From the NCBI RefSeq assembly GCF_004342425.1, contig NZ_SLWQ01000001.1, positions 458,252-522,251 of the forward strand: a stretch of DNA of 64,000 nucleotides. The letters run 5' to 3'. This document shows, piece after piece, positions 29,157 through 38,483 of this stretch. Every line of letters starts with the position of its first letter. Position 1 is the stretch's first letter. The stretch is from Dokdonella fugitiva (GTDB lineage Bacteria > Pseudomonadota > Gammaproteobacteria > Xanthomonadales > Rhodanobacteraceae). The position numbers and the translations under genes were made by a program. The notes beneath the pieces were generated by a model. The model did not search any database. It saw only the letters and a program-made list of their open reading frames with translations, and had not been told where the DNA came from.

Positions 29157-32100
29157 ATGCCCGTGAGCCGTCCGAGACCCGCGTCGTCATCGGTCCGATC
29201 GCGCCCGCTTCGCCGCTGGTGCGGCGGGCTGGTTGCGCTGGCCTGCGCGTTCGCGGCACCGGCGCACGCGGGCACCGATGCCCTGCGACGCGACTTCTAC
29301 TTCCAGACCATCAGCACCGAACAGGGGCTCGCCCAGAATACGGTGAGCTCGTTCCTGCAGGATCGCGACGGCTTCCTCTGGGTGGGCACCGACAGCGGCC
29401 TGCAGCAGTACGACGGCTATGCGTTCACGACGTTCGCCCATTCGGGCGACGACCCGACGAGCCTGCCGGAAGGACCGATCTCCTCGCTGGTCGAGGACGG
29501 CGACGGCACGCTGTGGATCGGCACGCTGGGTTCGGGTCTCGTGCGGCATGCACCGCACACCAGCGCCTTCGAACGCGCCGACCTCGGCGACGTCGCCAAC
29601 GTGCATACCGTGCTCGCCGATGCGCGCCACGGCCTCTGGATCGGTTGCGACCAGGGCATCGTCCTGCTCGACCCGCGCACGGGCCGCGCCACGCGGCGCT
29701 GGCCGGTCGCCTCGAGCGACAACCGCGGCGTCCTGTTCCGCCAGTTCCACGTCGACGACAAGGGCACGCTGTGGACGGCAAGTTCGATCGGGCTGCTGCG
29801 CCTGGCCGACGGCGACGACGCACCGCGACGCGTCGCGGCGGATGCGATCGCCGACGCACGCGCCCTGCTCTCGCGCTTCGACGGCCGCCTGCAGGTCGGC
29901 ACCAGCGACGGCCTCTACCTGATCGACGCGCAGGGTACGGCGCAACGCATCTGGCCCGACAGCGGCGAGCACCTGATCAGCGCGATGGTCGAAGACGCGC
30001 GCCACCGGCTATGGCTCGGCGTGCAGAACGCGGGCATCGCGTTGTTCGACCCGGTGCACGGCGACACGCAGTGGCTCCGCCCGGACCCGAACACGCCCGG
30101 CAGCCTGCCGGATGCGGTCGTCACCAGCATGCGCTTCGATCGCTCCGGCCTGCTCTGGCTCGGCACCCACGAGCGCGGCATCAGCAAGGTGGACCCGGAG
30201 GGCACGCCGTTCCACTACATCGCCGACCGCGATCCGCAGCGGCCGCACACCGCGACCAACTACGTGCGCGCGGTGTTCGAGGACGAGGCCGGCAGCCTGT
30301 GGATCGGTGCGAAGGACGGCCTCAAGCGCTACCTGCGCGACGGCAACCGCTTCGAGTACTACGACGACGTCACCCTGCACGGCATCCGGGGCGACCTGCG
30401 CATCAGCGACATCGTCGTCTATGCGTTCGCGCAGGCCGACCACGGCCACCTGTGGATCGCTTCCGACCACGGCGCGGGCCTGTTCGACCCGGCGCGGCGC
30501 ACGATCACGTTCCTGCCGCAGGATCCGACCGGTGCGCACGGCCTTGCCGACGCCAACGTGCGCAGCCTGCTGCAGGCCGCCGACGGCAGCCTCTGGTTCG
30601 GCACCACGCGCGCGGGCATCGCGCGCTACGAGCCCGGCACGGAGCGCTGGACGAGCTACCAGCGCGCGGCGGGCGACGGCATCGTTGGCGGCCTCAGCGA
30701 CGATCGCGTGCTCGCGCTGTACCAGGACCGCGCGGGCCGCATCTGGTCCGGCAACATCAACGGCCTCAACCTCGTCGATCCGCAGTCAGGCAGCGTGCGC
30801 GTGTTCCGCAGCGACGCGCGCGACCCGCACTCGCTGTCGGCGAACCTGATCCGCTCGTTGCACGAAAGCGCCGACGGCCACCTGTGGGTCGGCACGCAGG
30901 CCGGCCTCAACCGGCTCGACGCGCTCGACGCCCACCGCGCTCGCTTCTCGCGCTGGCAGCCGCGCGACGGCCTGCCCGGCGCGACCGTCTACGCGATCCG
31001 CGACGACCGCCTCGCGCGCCTGTGGCTGAGCACGAACCGCGGCATCGCCTCGTTCGACCCGCAGAGCGGCACGTTCCGCGCGTTCACGCTCGCCGACGGC
31101 CTGCAAGGCATGGAGTTCAACGGCGGCGCCGCCGCGACGCTCGCCGACGGCCAGATCGCATTCGGTGGCGTCAACGGCCTCAACCTGTTCGCCCCGCAGA
31201 CGATCGTCGGCAGCCGCTACGCGGCGCCGGTCGTGTTCACCGCGGTGCGCGTCGGCTCGCAGGGCACGCCGGCGCAGAGCGAGGGTGGCGTGCTGACGAT
31301 GGCCGCCGCCGAACGCGTCGTGCGCTTCGAGTTCGCCGCGCTGGATTTCGCCGCGCCCGAACGCAACCGCTTCGCCTACCAACTCGAGGGGTTCGACGAG
31401 CACTGGGTCGACGCCGGCACGCGCCATGACGCGACCTACACCAACCTCGACCCCGGTCGCTACACGTTCAAGGTGCGCGCGAGCAACCGCGACGGCTACT
31501 GGAGCGATCGCGTCGCGCGCGCCGAGCTGCGCGTGACGCCGCCATGGTGGGACAGCCTCGCCGCACGCACGCTGTACCTGGTCAGCGCGGCGATCGTCGC
31601 GTTCGTGATCTGGCGTGCGCAGCGCCAGCGGCGTCGCGAGGAGCGCTCGCATCACCGCGACCTGCGCGAGCGCGAGGACCGCCTGCGCCTGGCGCTGTGG
31701 GGCTCGGGCGACGACTTCTGGGACTGGAACATGGCCAACGGCACGATCGTCGTGACCGGCTCCGGCGACCTGTTCGACGGCGTCTCGCGCCAGCCGATCG
31801 CGCTCACGCGCGAGTGGTTCCGCGAGCACACCCATCCCGACGACCTGCCCGCGCTCGAGCGGCGCCTCGACCAGCACATCAACCGCGTCACCGACACGTT
31901 CGAATCCGAACACCGCGTGCGCAACCGCGACGGTACCTGGGCGTGGTCGCTCACCCGCGGCAAGATCGTCGAACGCGACAGCGACGGCCAGCCGCTGCGC
32001 ATGTGCGGCACCGCGCGCGACGTGACCGCCGAACGCGCCGCGGAGCACGAGCGCCGTGTCGCGCACGAGGTGATCCGCAGCATGGGCGAGGCGGTCGCGG

Positions 32101-33749
32101 TGACCGACCTCGAGTTCCGCTTCGTGACGATCAACCCCGCGTTCACGCGCATCACCGGCTGGCGCGTCGAGGAGATCGCCGGGCGCTCCGCGGCGATCCT
32201 CAACTGCGCCCGCCATCCGGTCGAGCAGTACCTGGAGCTGCGCGAGGTGCTCAACCGCGACGGCCACTGGCGCGGCGAGTTGTGGCAGCGGCGCAAGACC
32301 GGCGAGGAATTCCTCAGCTGGGTCGAGATTTCCGAGATCTGCGACGCCAACGGCAAGCGCACGCACTTCGTCAGCGTCACGTCCGACATCACCGACCGCA
32401 AGCGCGCGGAACAGGAACTGCGCTACCTCGCCAACTACGACGCGCTGACCGGCCTGCCGAACCGCACCCTGCTGAGCGAGCGCATCGCCCACGCGATCGC
32501 GCGCGCGCGCCGCAACGGGCGCAAGGTCGCGGTGTTGTTCCTCGATCTCGACCGCTTCAAGCACGTCAACGACTCGATGGGCCACGCCGCCGGCGACAGC
32601 ATGCTCAAGGCCGCCGGCGCGCGCCTGCGCCACGTCGTGCGCGAGGGCGATTCGGTCGCGCGCGTCGGCGGCGACGAATTCACGGTGGTGATCGAGGACA
32701 TCGGCAGCAGCACCGAGGCCGAGCACGTCGCGGCCAAGATCATCGCCGCGTTCGAGCAGCCGCTCGAACTCGACAACGGCCAGGAAGTGGTGATCTCGCC
32801 GTCGATCGGCATCAGCCTGCACCCCGACCACGGCCAGGCCGCGAGCGACCTGCTCAAGTTCGCCGACACCGCGATGTACCAGGCCAAGGAACACGGCCGC
32901 AAGACGTGGATGGTCTACACCGAGGCGATGGATGCCGCCGCGCGCCTGCGCGCGACCACGGTCGCCGCGCTGCGCAAGGCGCTCGAACGCAACGAGCTGA
33001 CCCTGCACTACCAGCCCAAGCTGTCCCTGCTCGACGACCGCATCACCGGCGTCGAAGCGCTGTTGCGCTGGCGCAGCGGCGACCTCGGCGACGTCTCGCC
33101 CGGCGTGTTCATCCCGATCGCCGAGGAAACCGGCATGATCATCGAGATCGGCGACTGGGTGGTCGAGCACGCCTGCGCGCAGCTCGCGCAATGGCGCGAC
33201 GCGGGGCTGCACGACATCACGATGTCGATCAATATCTCGGTCGCGCAGCTGCTGCGCGGCGACCTGATCCGGCGCCTGTGCGACGTGCTCGCCGAGCACG
33301 ACATCGCGCCCAACCAGCTCGAGCTGGAACTCACCGAGAGCATGGTCATGGCCAATGCGGAGCAGTCGATCACGACCCTGCGCCGGCTCAAGGCGATCGG
33401 CGTCAACCTCGCCATCGACGACTTCGGCACCGGCTACTCCTCGTTGAGCTACCTCAAGCGCCTGCCGATCGACGCCCTGAAGATCGACAAGGAATTCGTC
33501 GGCGACATCACGACCGACCCGGACGACGAAGCGATCACCGCGACGGTCATCGCGATGGCCCATTCGCTCGGCCTCAACGTCGTCGCCGAGGGCGTCGAAC
33601 GGGTCGAACAGGTCGACTACCTGCGCGAGCAGGACTGCGACGAGGTGCAGGGCCACTGGCTGTCCTACCCGCTGCCGGCCGACCAGTGCCTGGCGTTCCT
33701 GCGCGAACGCGCCCAGCGCCGCCGGACCGCCCTCGGCGAGCGTGGTTGA
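29157..33749 (+). CDS. Two-component-propeller sensor with PAS, GGDEF and EAL domains
   Basis: A 1530-residue single-pass membrane protein. A signal peptide ends AHA near residue 38. Residues about 45-700 are periplasmic two-component-regulator propeller repeats (LWVGTDSGLQQYD, LWIGTLGSGLV, LWLGTHERGISK, and more), then a Y_Y_Y domain (about 720-795). One helix follows at about 802-820, then two PAS domains, a GGDEF domain with intact GGDEF at 1171 and an RxxD inhibitory site (REGD) five residues before it, and an EAL domain with EALLRW at about 1300, DDFGTGYSS and AEGVE. Both catalytic halves look active, so it may make or break c-di-GMP depending on the external ligand. No partner regulator is beside it. 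Confidence 0.93.
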   Translation: MPVSRPRPASSSVRSRPLRRWCGGLVALACAFAAPAHAGTDALRRDFYFQTISTEQGLAQNTVSSFLQDRDGFLWVGTDSGLQQYDGYAFTTFAHSGDDPTSLPEGPISSLVEDGDGTLWIGTLGSGLVRHAPHTSAFERADLGDVANVHTVLADARHGLWIGCDQGIVLLDPRTGRATRRWPVASSDNRGVLFRQFHVDDKGTLWTASSIGLLRLADGDDAPRRVAADAIADARALLSRFDGRLQVGTSDGLYLIDAQGTAQRIWPDSGEHLISAMVEDARHRLWLGVQNAGIALFDPVHGDTQWLRPDPNTPGSLPDAVVTSMRFDRSGLLWLGTHERGISKVDPEGTPFHYIADRDPQRPHTATNYVRAVFEDEAGSLWIGAKDGLKRYLRDGNRFEYYDDVTLHGIRGDLRISDIVVYAFAQADHGHLWIASDHGAGLFDPARRTITFLPQDPTGAHGLADANVRSLLQAADGSLWFGTTRAGIARYEPGTERWTSYQRAAGDGIVGGLSDDRVLALYQDRAGRIWSGNINGLNLVDPQSGSVRVFRSDARDPHSLSANLIRSLHESADGHLWVGTQAGLNRLDALDAHRARFSRWQPRDGLPGATVYAIRDDRLARLWLSTNRGIASFDPQSGTFRAFTLADGLQGMEFNGGAAATLADGQIAFGGVNGLNLFAPQTIVGSRYAAPVVFTAVRVGSQGTPAQSEGGVLTMAAAERVVRFEFAALDFAAPERNRFAYQLEGFDEHWVDAGTRHDATYTNLDPGRYTFKVRASNRDGYWSDRVARAELRVTPPWWDSLAARTLYLVSAAIVAFVIWRAQRQRRREERSHHRDLREREDRLRLALWGSGDDFWDWNMANGTIVVTGSGDLFDGVSRQPIALTREWFREHTHPDDLPALERRLDQHINRVTDTFESEHRVRNRDGTWAWSLTRGKIVERDSDGQPLRMCGTARDVTAERAAEHERRVAHEVIRSMGEAVAVTDLEFRFVTINPAFTRITGWRVEEIAGRSAAILNCARHPVEQYLELREVLNRDGHWRGELWQRRKTGEEFLSWVEISEICDANGKRTHFVSVTSDITDRKRAEQELRYLANYDALTGLPNRTLLSERIAHAIARARRNGRKVAVLFLDLDRFKHVNDSMGHAAGDSMLKAAGARLRHVVREGDSVARVGGDEFTVVIEDIGSSTEAEHVAAKIIAAFEQPLELDNGQEVVISPSIGISLHPDHGQAASDLLKFADTAMYQAKEHGRKTWMVYTEAMDAAARLRATTVAALRKALERNELTLHYQPKLSLLDDRITGVEALLRWRSGDLGDVSPGVFIPIAEETGMIIEIGDWVVEHACAQLAQWRDAGLHDITMSINISVAQLLRGDLIRRLCDVLAEHDIAPNQLELELTESMVMANAEQSITTLRRLKAIGVNLAIDDFGTGYSSLSYLKRLPIDALKIDKEFVGDITTDPDDEAITATVIAMAHSLGLNVVAEGVERVEQVDYLREQDCDEVQGHWLSYPLPADQCLAFLRERAQRRRTALGERG

Positions 33750-33835
33750 GGGGCTCGCCGGGCCGGCTTGCCGGGCCGCAAAGCCGCGCACCGGCTCGCT
33801 GTTCCCTGCCACGGATTCCCGCTATATTCGGTCGC

Positions 33836-34054
33836 ATGTCCGCGCTCGAACAAAGCCTGCTGGCGATCAGCGAACGGGTCGACCGTCTGCTCGACCTGTG
33901 TCGTTCGCTGCAGGAAGAGAACCGCAGCCTGCGCAACAGCCAGGAGCAGCTCGCCAACGAGCGCGCGCAACTGATCGCACGCAACGAGCAGGCGCGCTCG
34001 CGCGTCGAGGCGATGATCATGCGACTCAAGTCGCTGGAGCAGAACCAGGCATGA
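33836..34054 (+). CDS. Small coiled-coil protein, TIGR02449 / ZapB-like
   Basis: A 72-residue protein that is almost all coiled coil (SALEQSLLAISERVDRLLDL, then LQEENRSLRNSQEQL). It matches the short TIGR02449 family that precedes zapA in Lysobacterales and Pseudomonas. Its last four bases overlap the zapA start (ATGA), so they are translated together. A role beside ZapA in Z-ring assembly is inferred from the position and the coiled coil. Confidence 0.85.
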   Translation: MSALEQSLLAISERVDRLLDLCRSLQEENRSLRNSQEQLANERAQLIARNEQARSRVEAMIMRLKSLEQNQA

Positions 34055-34356
34055 ATGGCTCCGGCGAACCTGTCACCGTCCACATCCTCGACCGCGAATT
34101 CCACGTCGCCTGCACGCCGGACGAGCGCGCCGGCCTGCTCGCAGCGGCGCGCTACCTCGACGAGAAGATGCGCGAGATGCGCAACGGCGCGCGTACCGCC
34201 GGACTCGACCGCATCGCGATCCTCGCCGCGCTGAACATCTGCCACGAGCTGCTGGACGAACGCGCCCGCGGCTCGCGCGAGTCGACCCAGCTGGCAGAGA
34301 AACTGCAAGCGATCAACCTGAAGCTTGAACGCCTGTTGCCGGCCTCACTACAATAG
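34051..34356 (+). CDS. zapA: Cell division protein ZapA
   Basis: A 101-residue cytosolic protein that cross-links FtsZ filaments. Family features are VTVHILDREFHVACTPDERA at the N-terminus, LLAAARYLDEKMREMR, then the ALNICHELLDER helix and a C-terminal coiled coil. Length is standard. Start overlaps the preceding coiled-coil gene. 6S RNA and fthC follow, the classical gammaproteobacterial arrangement. Confidence 0.95.
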   Translation: MNGSGEPVTVHILDREFHVACTPDERAGLLAAARYLDEKMREMRNGARTAGLDRIAILAALNICHELLDERARGSRESTQLAEKLQAINLKLERLLPASLQ

Positions 34357-34360
34357 GCAC

Positions 34361-34553
34361 CAGGTGTCCTCTGCAGTGTCCGGCAGCGCACTCTTACATA
34401 TTGCCTTGTTCCTATAGACGACCCCGGGACGGCCAGCGAAAACCTGTGTGCAGGTCCGCCACGAGCGGAAAGCCTTATGGTTCCGTCAGCCCTCCCACCT
34501 GATCCCAGGGATCAAGGTCGTTCGATGCGCACCGGCACATGGTGGAGGACATC
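34361..34553 (+). ncRNA. ssrS: 6S RNA
   Basis: The spacer directly after zapA and before fthC is the conserved site of 6S RNA, which binds sigma-70 RNA polymerase in stationary phase. The ends pair (GTGTCCTCTGC near 34364 with GGTGGAGGACATC near 34540). The 3' half contains the familiar internal sequence GAGCGGAAAGCCTTATGGTT and CCAGGGATCAAGG, which resembles the 6S core of other gammaproteobacteria. The exact ends are estimates, and a T-rich run (CTTCTTTTGCTTT) follows at 34550. Confidence 0.88.
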
Positions 34554-34840
34554 TTCTTTTGCTTTCGTCCCTGACGCGGCTCGATGCGTGGCCGCGCGGG
34601 CGAATCGGCGTCGCGTCCAGAGCGGCCATCCATGGCCGCACTTTTCAGGCAAGGCCCCTTTGCGGATCGATGCGCGCAGATTGATGCACGCGTCTCGCAT
34701 GTGGCCGCGCGCACGACCGGTCACGCCGCAGCGGCGACCTTGCAAGCCCTTCGGACGTCATGCCCGCGAAAGCGGGCATCCGAACTCGCTTCATTGCGTT
34801 GCCGGCCGCCACATCATGCAGCTTCAGGAGACCCGGCGAC
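34554..34840 (+). other. Spacer with two hairpins between 6S RNA and fthC
   Basis: No gene is visible. Two perfect palindromes stand out. GCGGCCAT-CC-ATGGCCGC at 34622-34639 is followed by ACTTTTC and could be a weak terminator. ATGCCCGC-GAAA-GCGGGCAT at 34760-34779 has the stem and GNRA-type loop of proteobacterial REP-like elements. The rest is GC-rich with no pattern I can assign. Confidence 0.6.
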
Positions 34841-35461
34841 ATGACTGATTCCTCCACGCCCCTCGACCGCGCGGCGCTCAGGAAGGCGCTTCGCGAGCGG
34901 CGTGCGGCAGTGCCGGCGGCGGAGCGGATCGCGGCGGCGCAGGCGGTGGTCGCGCAGCTCGAACAGGTGCCGGAGTTCATGACCGATCGGCGCATCGGCG
35001 GCTATTGGGCCGTCGACGGCGAGTTGCCGCTCGCCGCGCTGATGGGTGGACTGCGTGCGCGTGACCAGCAGTACTGCCTGCCCGTCATCGGCGCGGACCG
35101 CCTGCTGCGCTTCGCGCCGTGGCGGCCGGGCGCCGCGCTCGAAACCAATCGCTTCGGCATCCCGGAGCCCGTGTGCGAGCCGGCCGACCTGCTCGCGCCG
35201 ACCGACATCGACGTCGTCCTCGTGCCGCTGCTCGGCTTCGACCGCAACGGCCACCGGCTCGGCTTCGGCGGCGGCTGGTACGACCGCAGCTTCGGCTTTC
35301 TCGCCGGCCGCACCGATGTCGGCAAGCCGGTCCTCGTCGGCGTCGGATACGCGATGCAGGAGATCGACGCGCTCGACGCGCAGCCCTGGGACGTGCGGCT
35401 CGACTACGTCGCGACCGAACGCGAGCTGCTCGACTTCACCGCGCCGGTCGAGGGCGTCTGA
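34841..35461 (+). CDS. fthC: 5-formyltetrahydrofolate cyclo-ligase
   Basis: A 206-residue enzyme that converts 5-formyl-THF into 5,10-methenyl-THF with ATP. Motifs: RKALRERRAAVPAAER at the N-terminus, CLPVIGADRLLRFAPW, FGIPEP, VLVPLLGFDRNGHRLGFGGG with WYDRSF (the phosphate and folate loop). AGGAG at 34826-34830 supports the ATG at 34841. Its place after zapA and 6S RNA is a conserved operon in gammaproteobacteria, where it is often co-transcribed with the RNA. Confidence 0.95.
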   Translation: MTDSSTPLDRAALRKALRERRAAVPAAERIAAAQAVVAQLEQVPEFMTDRRIGGYWAVDGELPLAALMGGLRARDQQYCLPVIGADRLLRFAPWRPGAALETNRFGIPEPVCEPADLLAPTDIDVVLVPLLGFDRNGHRLGFGGGWYDRSFGFLAGRTDVGKPVLVGVGYAMQEIDALDAQPWDVRLDYVATERELLDFTAPVEGV

Positions 35462-35532
35462 CGCGGCGCGCGGCGGACGCTCGCGCGAAAACCCGCTACG
35501 CTCGCGGCTTTCCATGCCGACGGCCCGCCGCG

Positions 35533-35985
<453 letters not shown>

Positions 35986-36098
35986 CGGAGGACGCCCGCC
36001 GGCGCGGAGCCGCGGCGGGCGCGTACCGTCGCCGGCAGTGAGCCGCACCCGCGAAACGCGTACCATGCGCGACCTCGAACCAGCCAGCGGAGCACGCG

Positions 36099-36743
36099 AT
36101 GAGCCAGGACGACCAGAAGCGCCTCGCCGGGCGCGCCGCGATGCGCTACGTCGAGGACGGCATGATCGTCGGCGTGGGCACCGGCTCGACCGTGGCGCAT
36201 TTCATCGACGCGCTGGCCGAGCGGCGCGCGGACATCGAAGGGGCGGTGTCGAGCTCGGAGCAATCCTCGCGCCTGCTGAAGGAGCGCGGCATCCCGCTGC
36301 TCGATCTCAATGCGGTCGGCGACATCCCGCTCTATGTCGACGGGGCCGACGAGTGCGACGGCCAGAAGTGCCTGATCAAGGGCGGCGGCGCCGCGCTCAC
36401 GCGCGAGAAGATCGTCGCCGCGGCCGCGCGCCGCTTCGTCTGCATCATCGATCCGGCCAAGCGCGTCGACGTGCTCGGCCGGTTCCCGTTGCCGGTCGAG
36501 GTGATCCCGATGGCGCGCAGCTACGTCGCGCGCGAGATCGTCCGGCGCGGTGGCCAGCCGGTCTGGCGCGATGGCGTCGTCACCGACAACGGCAACTGGA
36601 TCCTCGACGTGCACGGCCTGCGCATCACCGCGCCGGTCGAGCTCGAACGCGAGCTCAACCAGATCGCCGGCGTCGTCACGGTCGGCCTGTTCGCGCAGCG
36701 ACGCGCCGACGTGGTGCTCGTGGGTGCCGAGGAGATGCGCTGA
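36099..36743 (+). CDS. rpiA: Ribose-5-phosphate isomerase A
   Basis: A 214-residue enzyme interconverting ribose 5-phosphate and ribulose 5-phosphate. Signatures: [16 protein letters not shown] (phosphate loop), [29 protein letters not shown] (catalytic Asp), [15 protein letters not shown] (catalytic Lys in KGGGAAL) and [11 protein letters not shown]. Length is typical. Single gene, preceded by about 110 bp without a visible feature. Confidence 0.97.
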   Translation: MSQDDQKRLAGRAAMRYVEDGMIVGVGTGSTVAHFIDALAERRADIEGAVSSSEQSSRLLKERGIPLLDLNAVGDIPLYVDGADECDGQKCLIKGGGAALTREKIVAAAARRFVCIIDPAKRVDVLGRFPLPVEVIPMARSYVAREIVRRGGQPVWRDGVVTDNGNWILDVHGLRITAPVELERELNQIAGVVTVGLFAQRRADVVLVGAEEMR

Positions 36744-36819
36744 AGCGTTGACCGTCCCGCCGCGGCCATGCTCCCATCGGGGGACCGGCTGCTCAGGCCG
36801 GCGTCTGGGAGAACACCGC

Positions 36820-38352
36820 ATGACCCCGTGTCCGCACCGCCTGCCGCGCCGCCTGCTCGCGACGGCCCTCGCGGCCAGCACCTGCGTCGCCGCGACCGAC
36901 GGGCTCGCGACGCAGGCGGCCACGGCACCGCAGCTGCGCACTGATCCCGCGCGGCGCATATTCCCGGCCTTCGCCGCGGAGCGCGCGCGCCCGGGCCGGC
37001 CGTCCGCGCCCGCCGACGTGCTGACCGTGACGAACTGTGCCGACGACGGCCCCGGCAGCCTCCGTGCCGCCGTCGCGGCCGCGAACGACAACGACGAGAT
37101 CGACCTGAGCCAGCTCACGTGCTCGCGCATCACGCTGACCACCGGCGCGATCGAAGTCGACGTCGACAGCCTCACCCTGACCGGCCCGTCCCGCTATCAT
37201 CTCTCGCTCGACGGCAACCACCTCGACCGCGTGCTGATCCACCCGGCGAACGGGGCGCTGACGGTCAAGCGGCTGACGATCGAGAACGGCCGCGACCGCG
37301 CGACCGGTTTCCACGTCTCCGGCGGCGGTTGTATCGCATCCGCCGCGTTCCTGTATCTCGACGACACGAGCGTGCGCAGCTGCTACGCAGGGGGCGAAGG
37401 CTCGTACGGCGGCGCCCTTTACGCCTACGCGGTGACGCTCGACCACAGCATCGTTTCCGGCAGCGTCGCCAAGGGCGTGCACGAGGATGCGGGCACCGCC
37501 GCGTTCGGCGGCGCGATCTTCACCTACAACCTCGACCTCACCGCGAGCACGGTCAGCGGCAACCGCGCCGTGCACGAAGTACGCGATGGCCGCACGAGCT
37601 ACGACATCGGCGGCGGCATCGTCACGATCGTCGGCGGCAACATCCGCGACTCGACGATCGATTCGAACTACAGCGAGGGCCGCGGCGGCGGCATCGCCAC
37701 GTTCAATCCCCTGCTTCTGTCGAACAGCACGGTTTCAGGCAACGTCGCCGCGGATGGCGCGGGCGGCGGGCTGTTCATGCGCTGGCCGTCCACCGTGCGC
37801 GCCGTGAGCAGTACGATCACCGCGAACCGCGCGAGCGCGGGTGGCGGCGCGTGGGTGGAGGCCGACGGCAGCGCGCTTTACAGCACCATCGTCTACGGCA
37901 ACACGGCAGACCCGACCGGGTCGCCGAACCTGCAGGGACGCACGTCGCTCACGATCGCCGGCCACCACGACCTCATCGGCCCCGGCGACGGCTCGCTCGC
38001 ACTGCCCGCCGACACGCTCGGCGACGACCCGCTGCTCGGCCCGCTGCGTTCGAATGGCGGCCCGACGCGTACGCATGCGCTCGCCCCGGGCAGCCCGGCG
38101 CTGGACGCCGGCAGCAACGTGGATGGCCTCGCATTCGACCAACGTGGCGCGGCCTTCTCGCGCGCGTACGGCGCCGCCCCCGACATCGGCGCGTTCGAAC
38201 AGGGCGCGCCCGTGCTCGAGCCGACCGCCGTCCCCGGCCTCTCCGCGCGCGTGGCGATGTTGCTCGCGGCCCTGCTCGGCGGCGCCGGCCTCGCCTGCCT
38301 GCGCACGCGCACGCGCCCGACCGTGGCTGAACGCCCGCCCCGCCACCGTTGA
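36820..38352 (+). CDS. Secreted beta-helix protein (choice-of-anchor Q type)
   Basis: A 510-residue exported protein with a signal peptide (RRLLATALAASTCVAATDG). After the short CxxDGPGSLRAAV motif (TVTNCADDGPGSLRAAVAAA) come right-handed beta-helix rungs (GGALYAYAVTLDHSIVSGS, GGGIVTIVGG, GGGLFMRW). The motif NGGPTRTHALAPGSPALDAG followed by DIGAFEQG is typical of choice-of-anchor Q proteins. The C-terminus (VPGLSARVAMLLAALLGGAG then LRTRTRP) looks like a degenerate IPTL-CTERM-type tail: PxLS, hydrophobic helix, basic end. Function unknown; surface display is likely. A strong terminator follows. Confidence 0.82.
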   Translation: MTPCPHRLPRRLLATALAASTCVAATDGLATQAATAPQLRTDPARRIFPAFAAERARPGRPSAPADVLTVTNCADDGPGSLRAAVAAANDNDEIDLSQLTCSRITLTTGAIEVDVDSLTLTGPSRYHLSLDGNHLDRVLIHPANGALTVKRLTIENGRDRATGFHVSGGGCIASAAFLYLDDTSVRSCYAGGEGSYGGALYAYAVTLDHSIVSGSVAKGVHEDAGTAAFGGAIFTYNLDLTASTVSGNRAVHEVRDGRTSYDIGGGIVTIVGGNIRDSTIDSNYSEGRGGGIATFNPLLLSNSTVSGNVAADGAGGGLFMRWPSTVRAVSSTITANRASAGGGAWVEADGSALYSTIVYGNTADPTGSPNLQGRTSLTIAGHHDLIGPGDGSLALPADTLGDDPLLGPLRSNGGPTRTHALAPGSPALDAGSNVDGLAFDQRGAAFSRAYGAAPDIGAFEQGAPVLEPTAVPGLSARVAMLLAALLGGAGLACLRTRTRPTVAERPPRHR

Positions 38353-38427
38353 AAACGCGCCGCGCCAGCCGTATTTGGTAAGCGACGCCGCAACACTCCC
38401 GGCGTCGGAGTTGTCTGTCTTGGACCC

Positions 38428-38456
38428 GGCCCTCGCTGCGATGCGGGGGCCTTTTT
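38428..38456 (+). terminator. Rho-independent terminator
   Basis: GGCCCTCGC pairs with GCGGGGGCC (nine base pairs, one G-U) around a six-base loop, then TTTTT. It ends the beta-helix gene transcript. The converging Sel1 gene starts its stop codon 28 bp away. Confidence 0.85.
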
Positions 38457-38483
38457 GTGTGTCGCCCAGCGCGGCGAGCGCGC

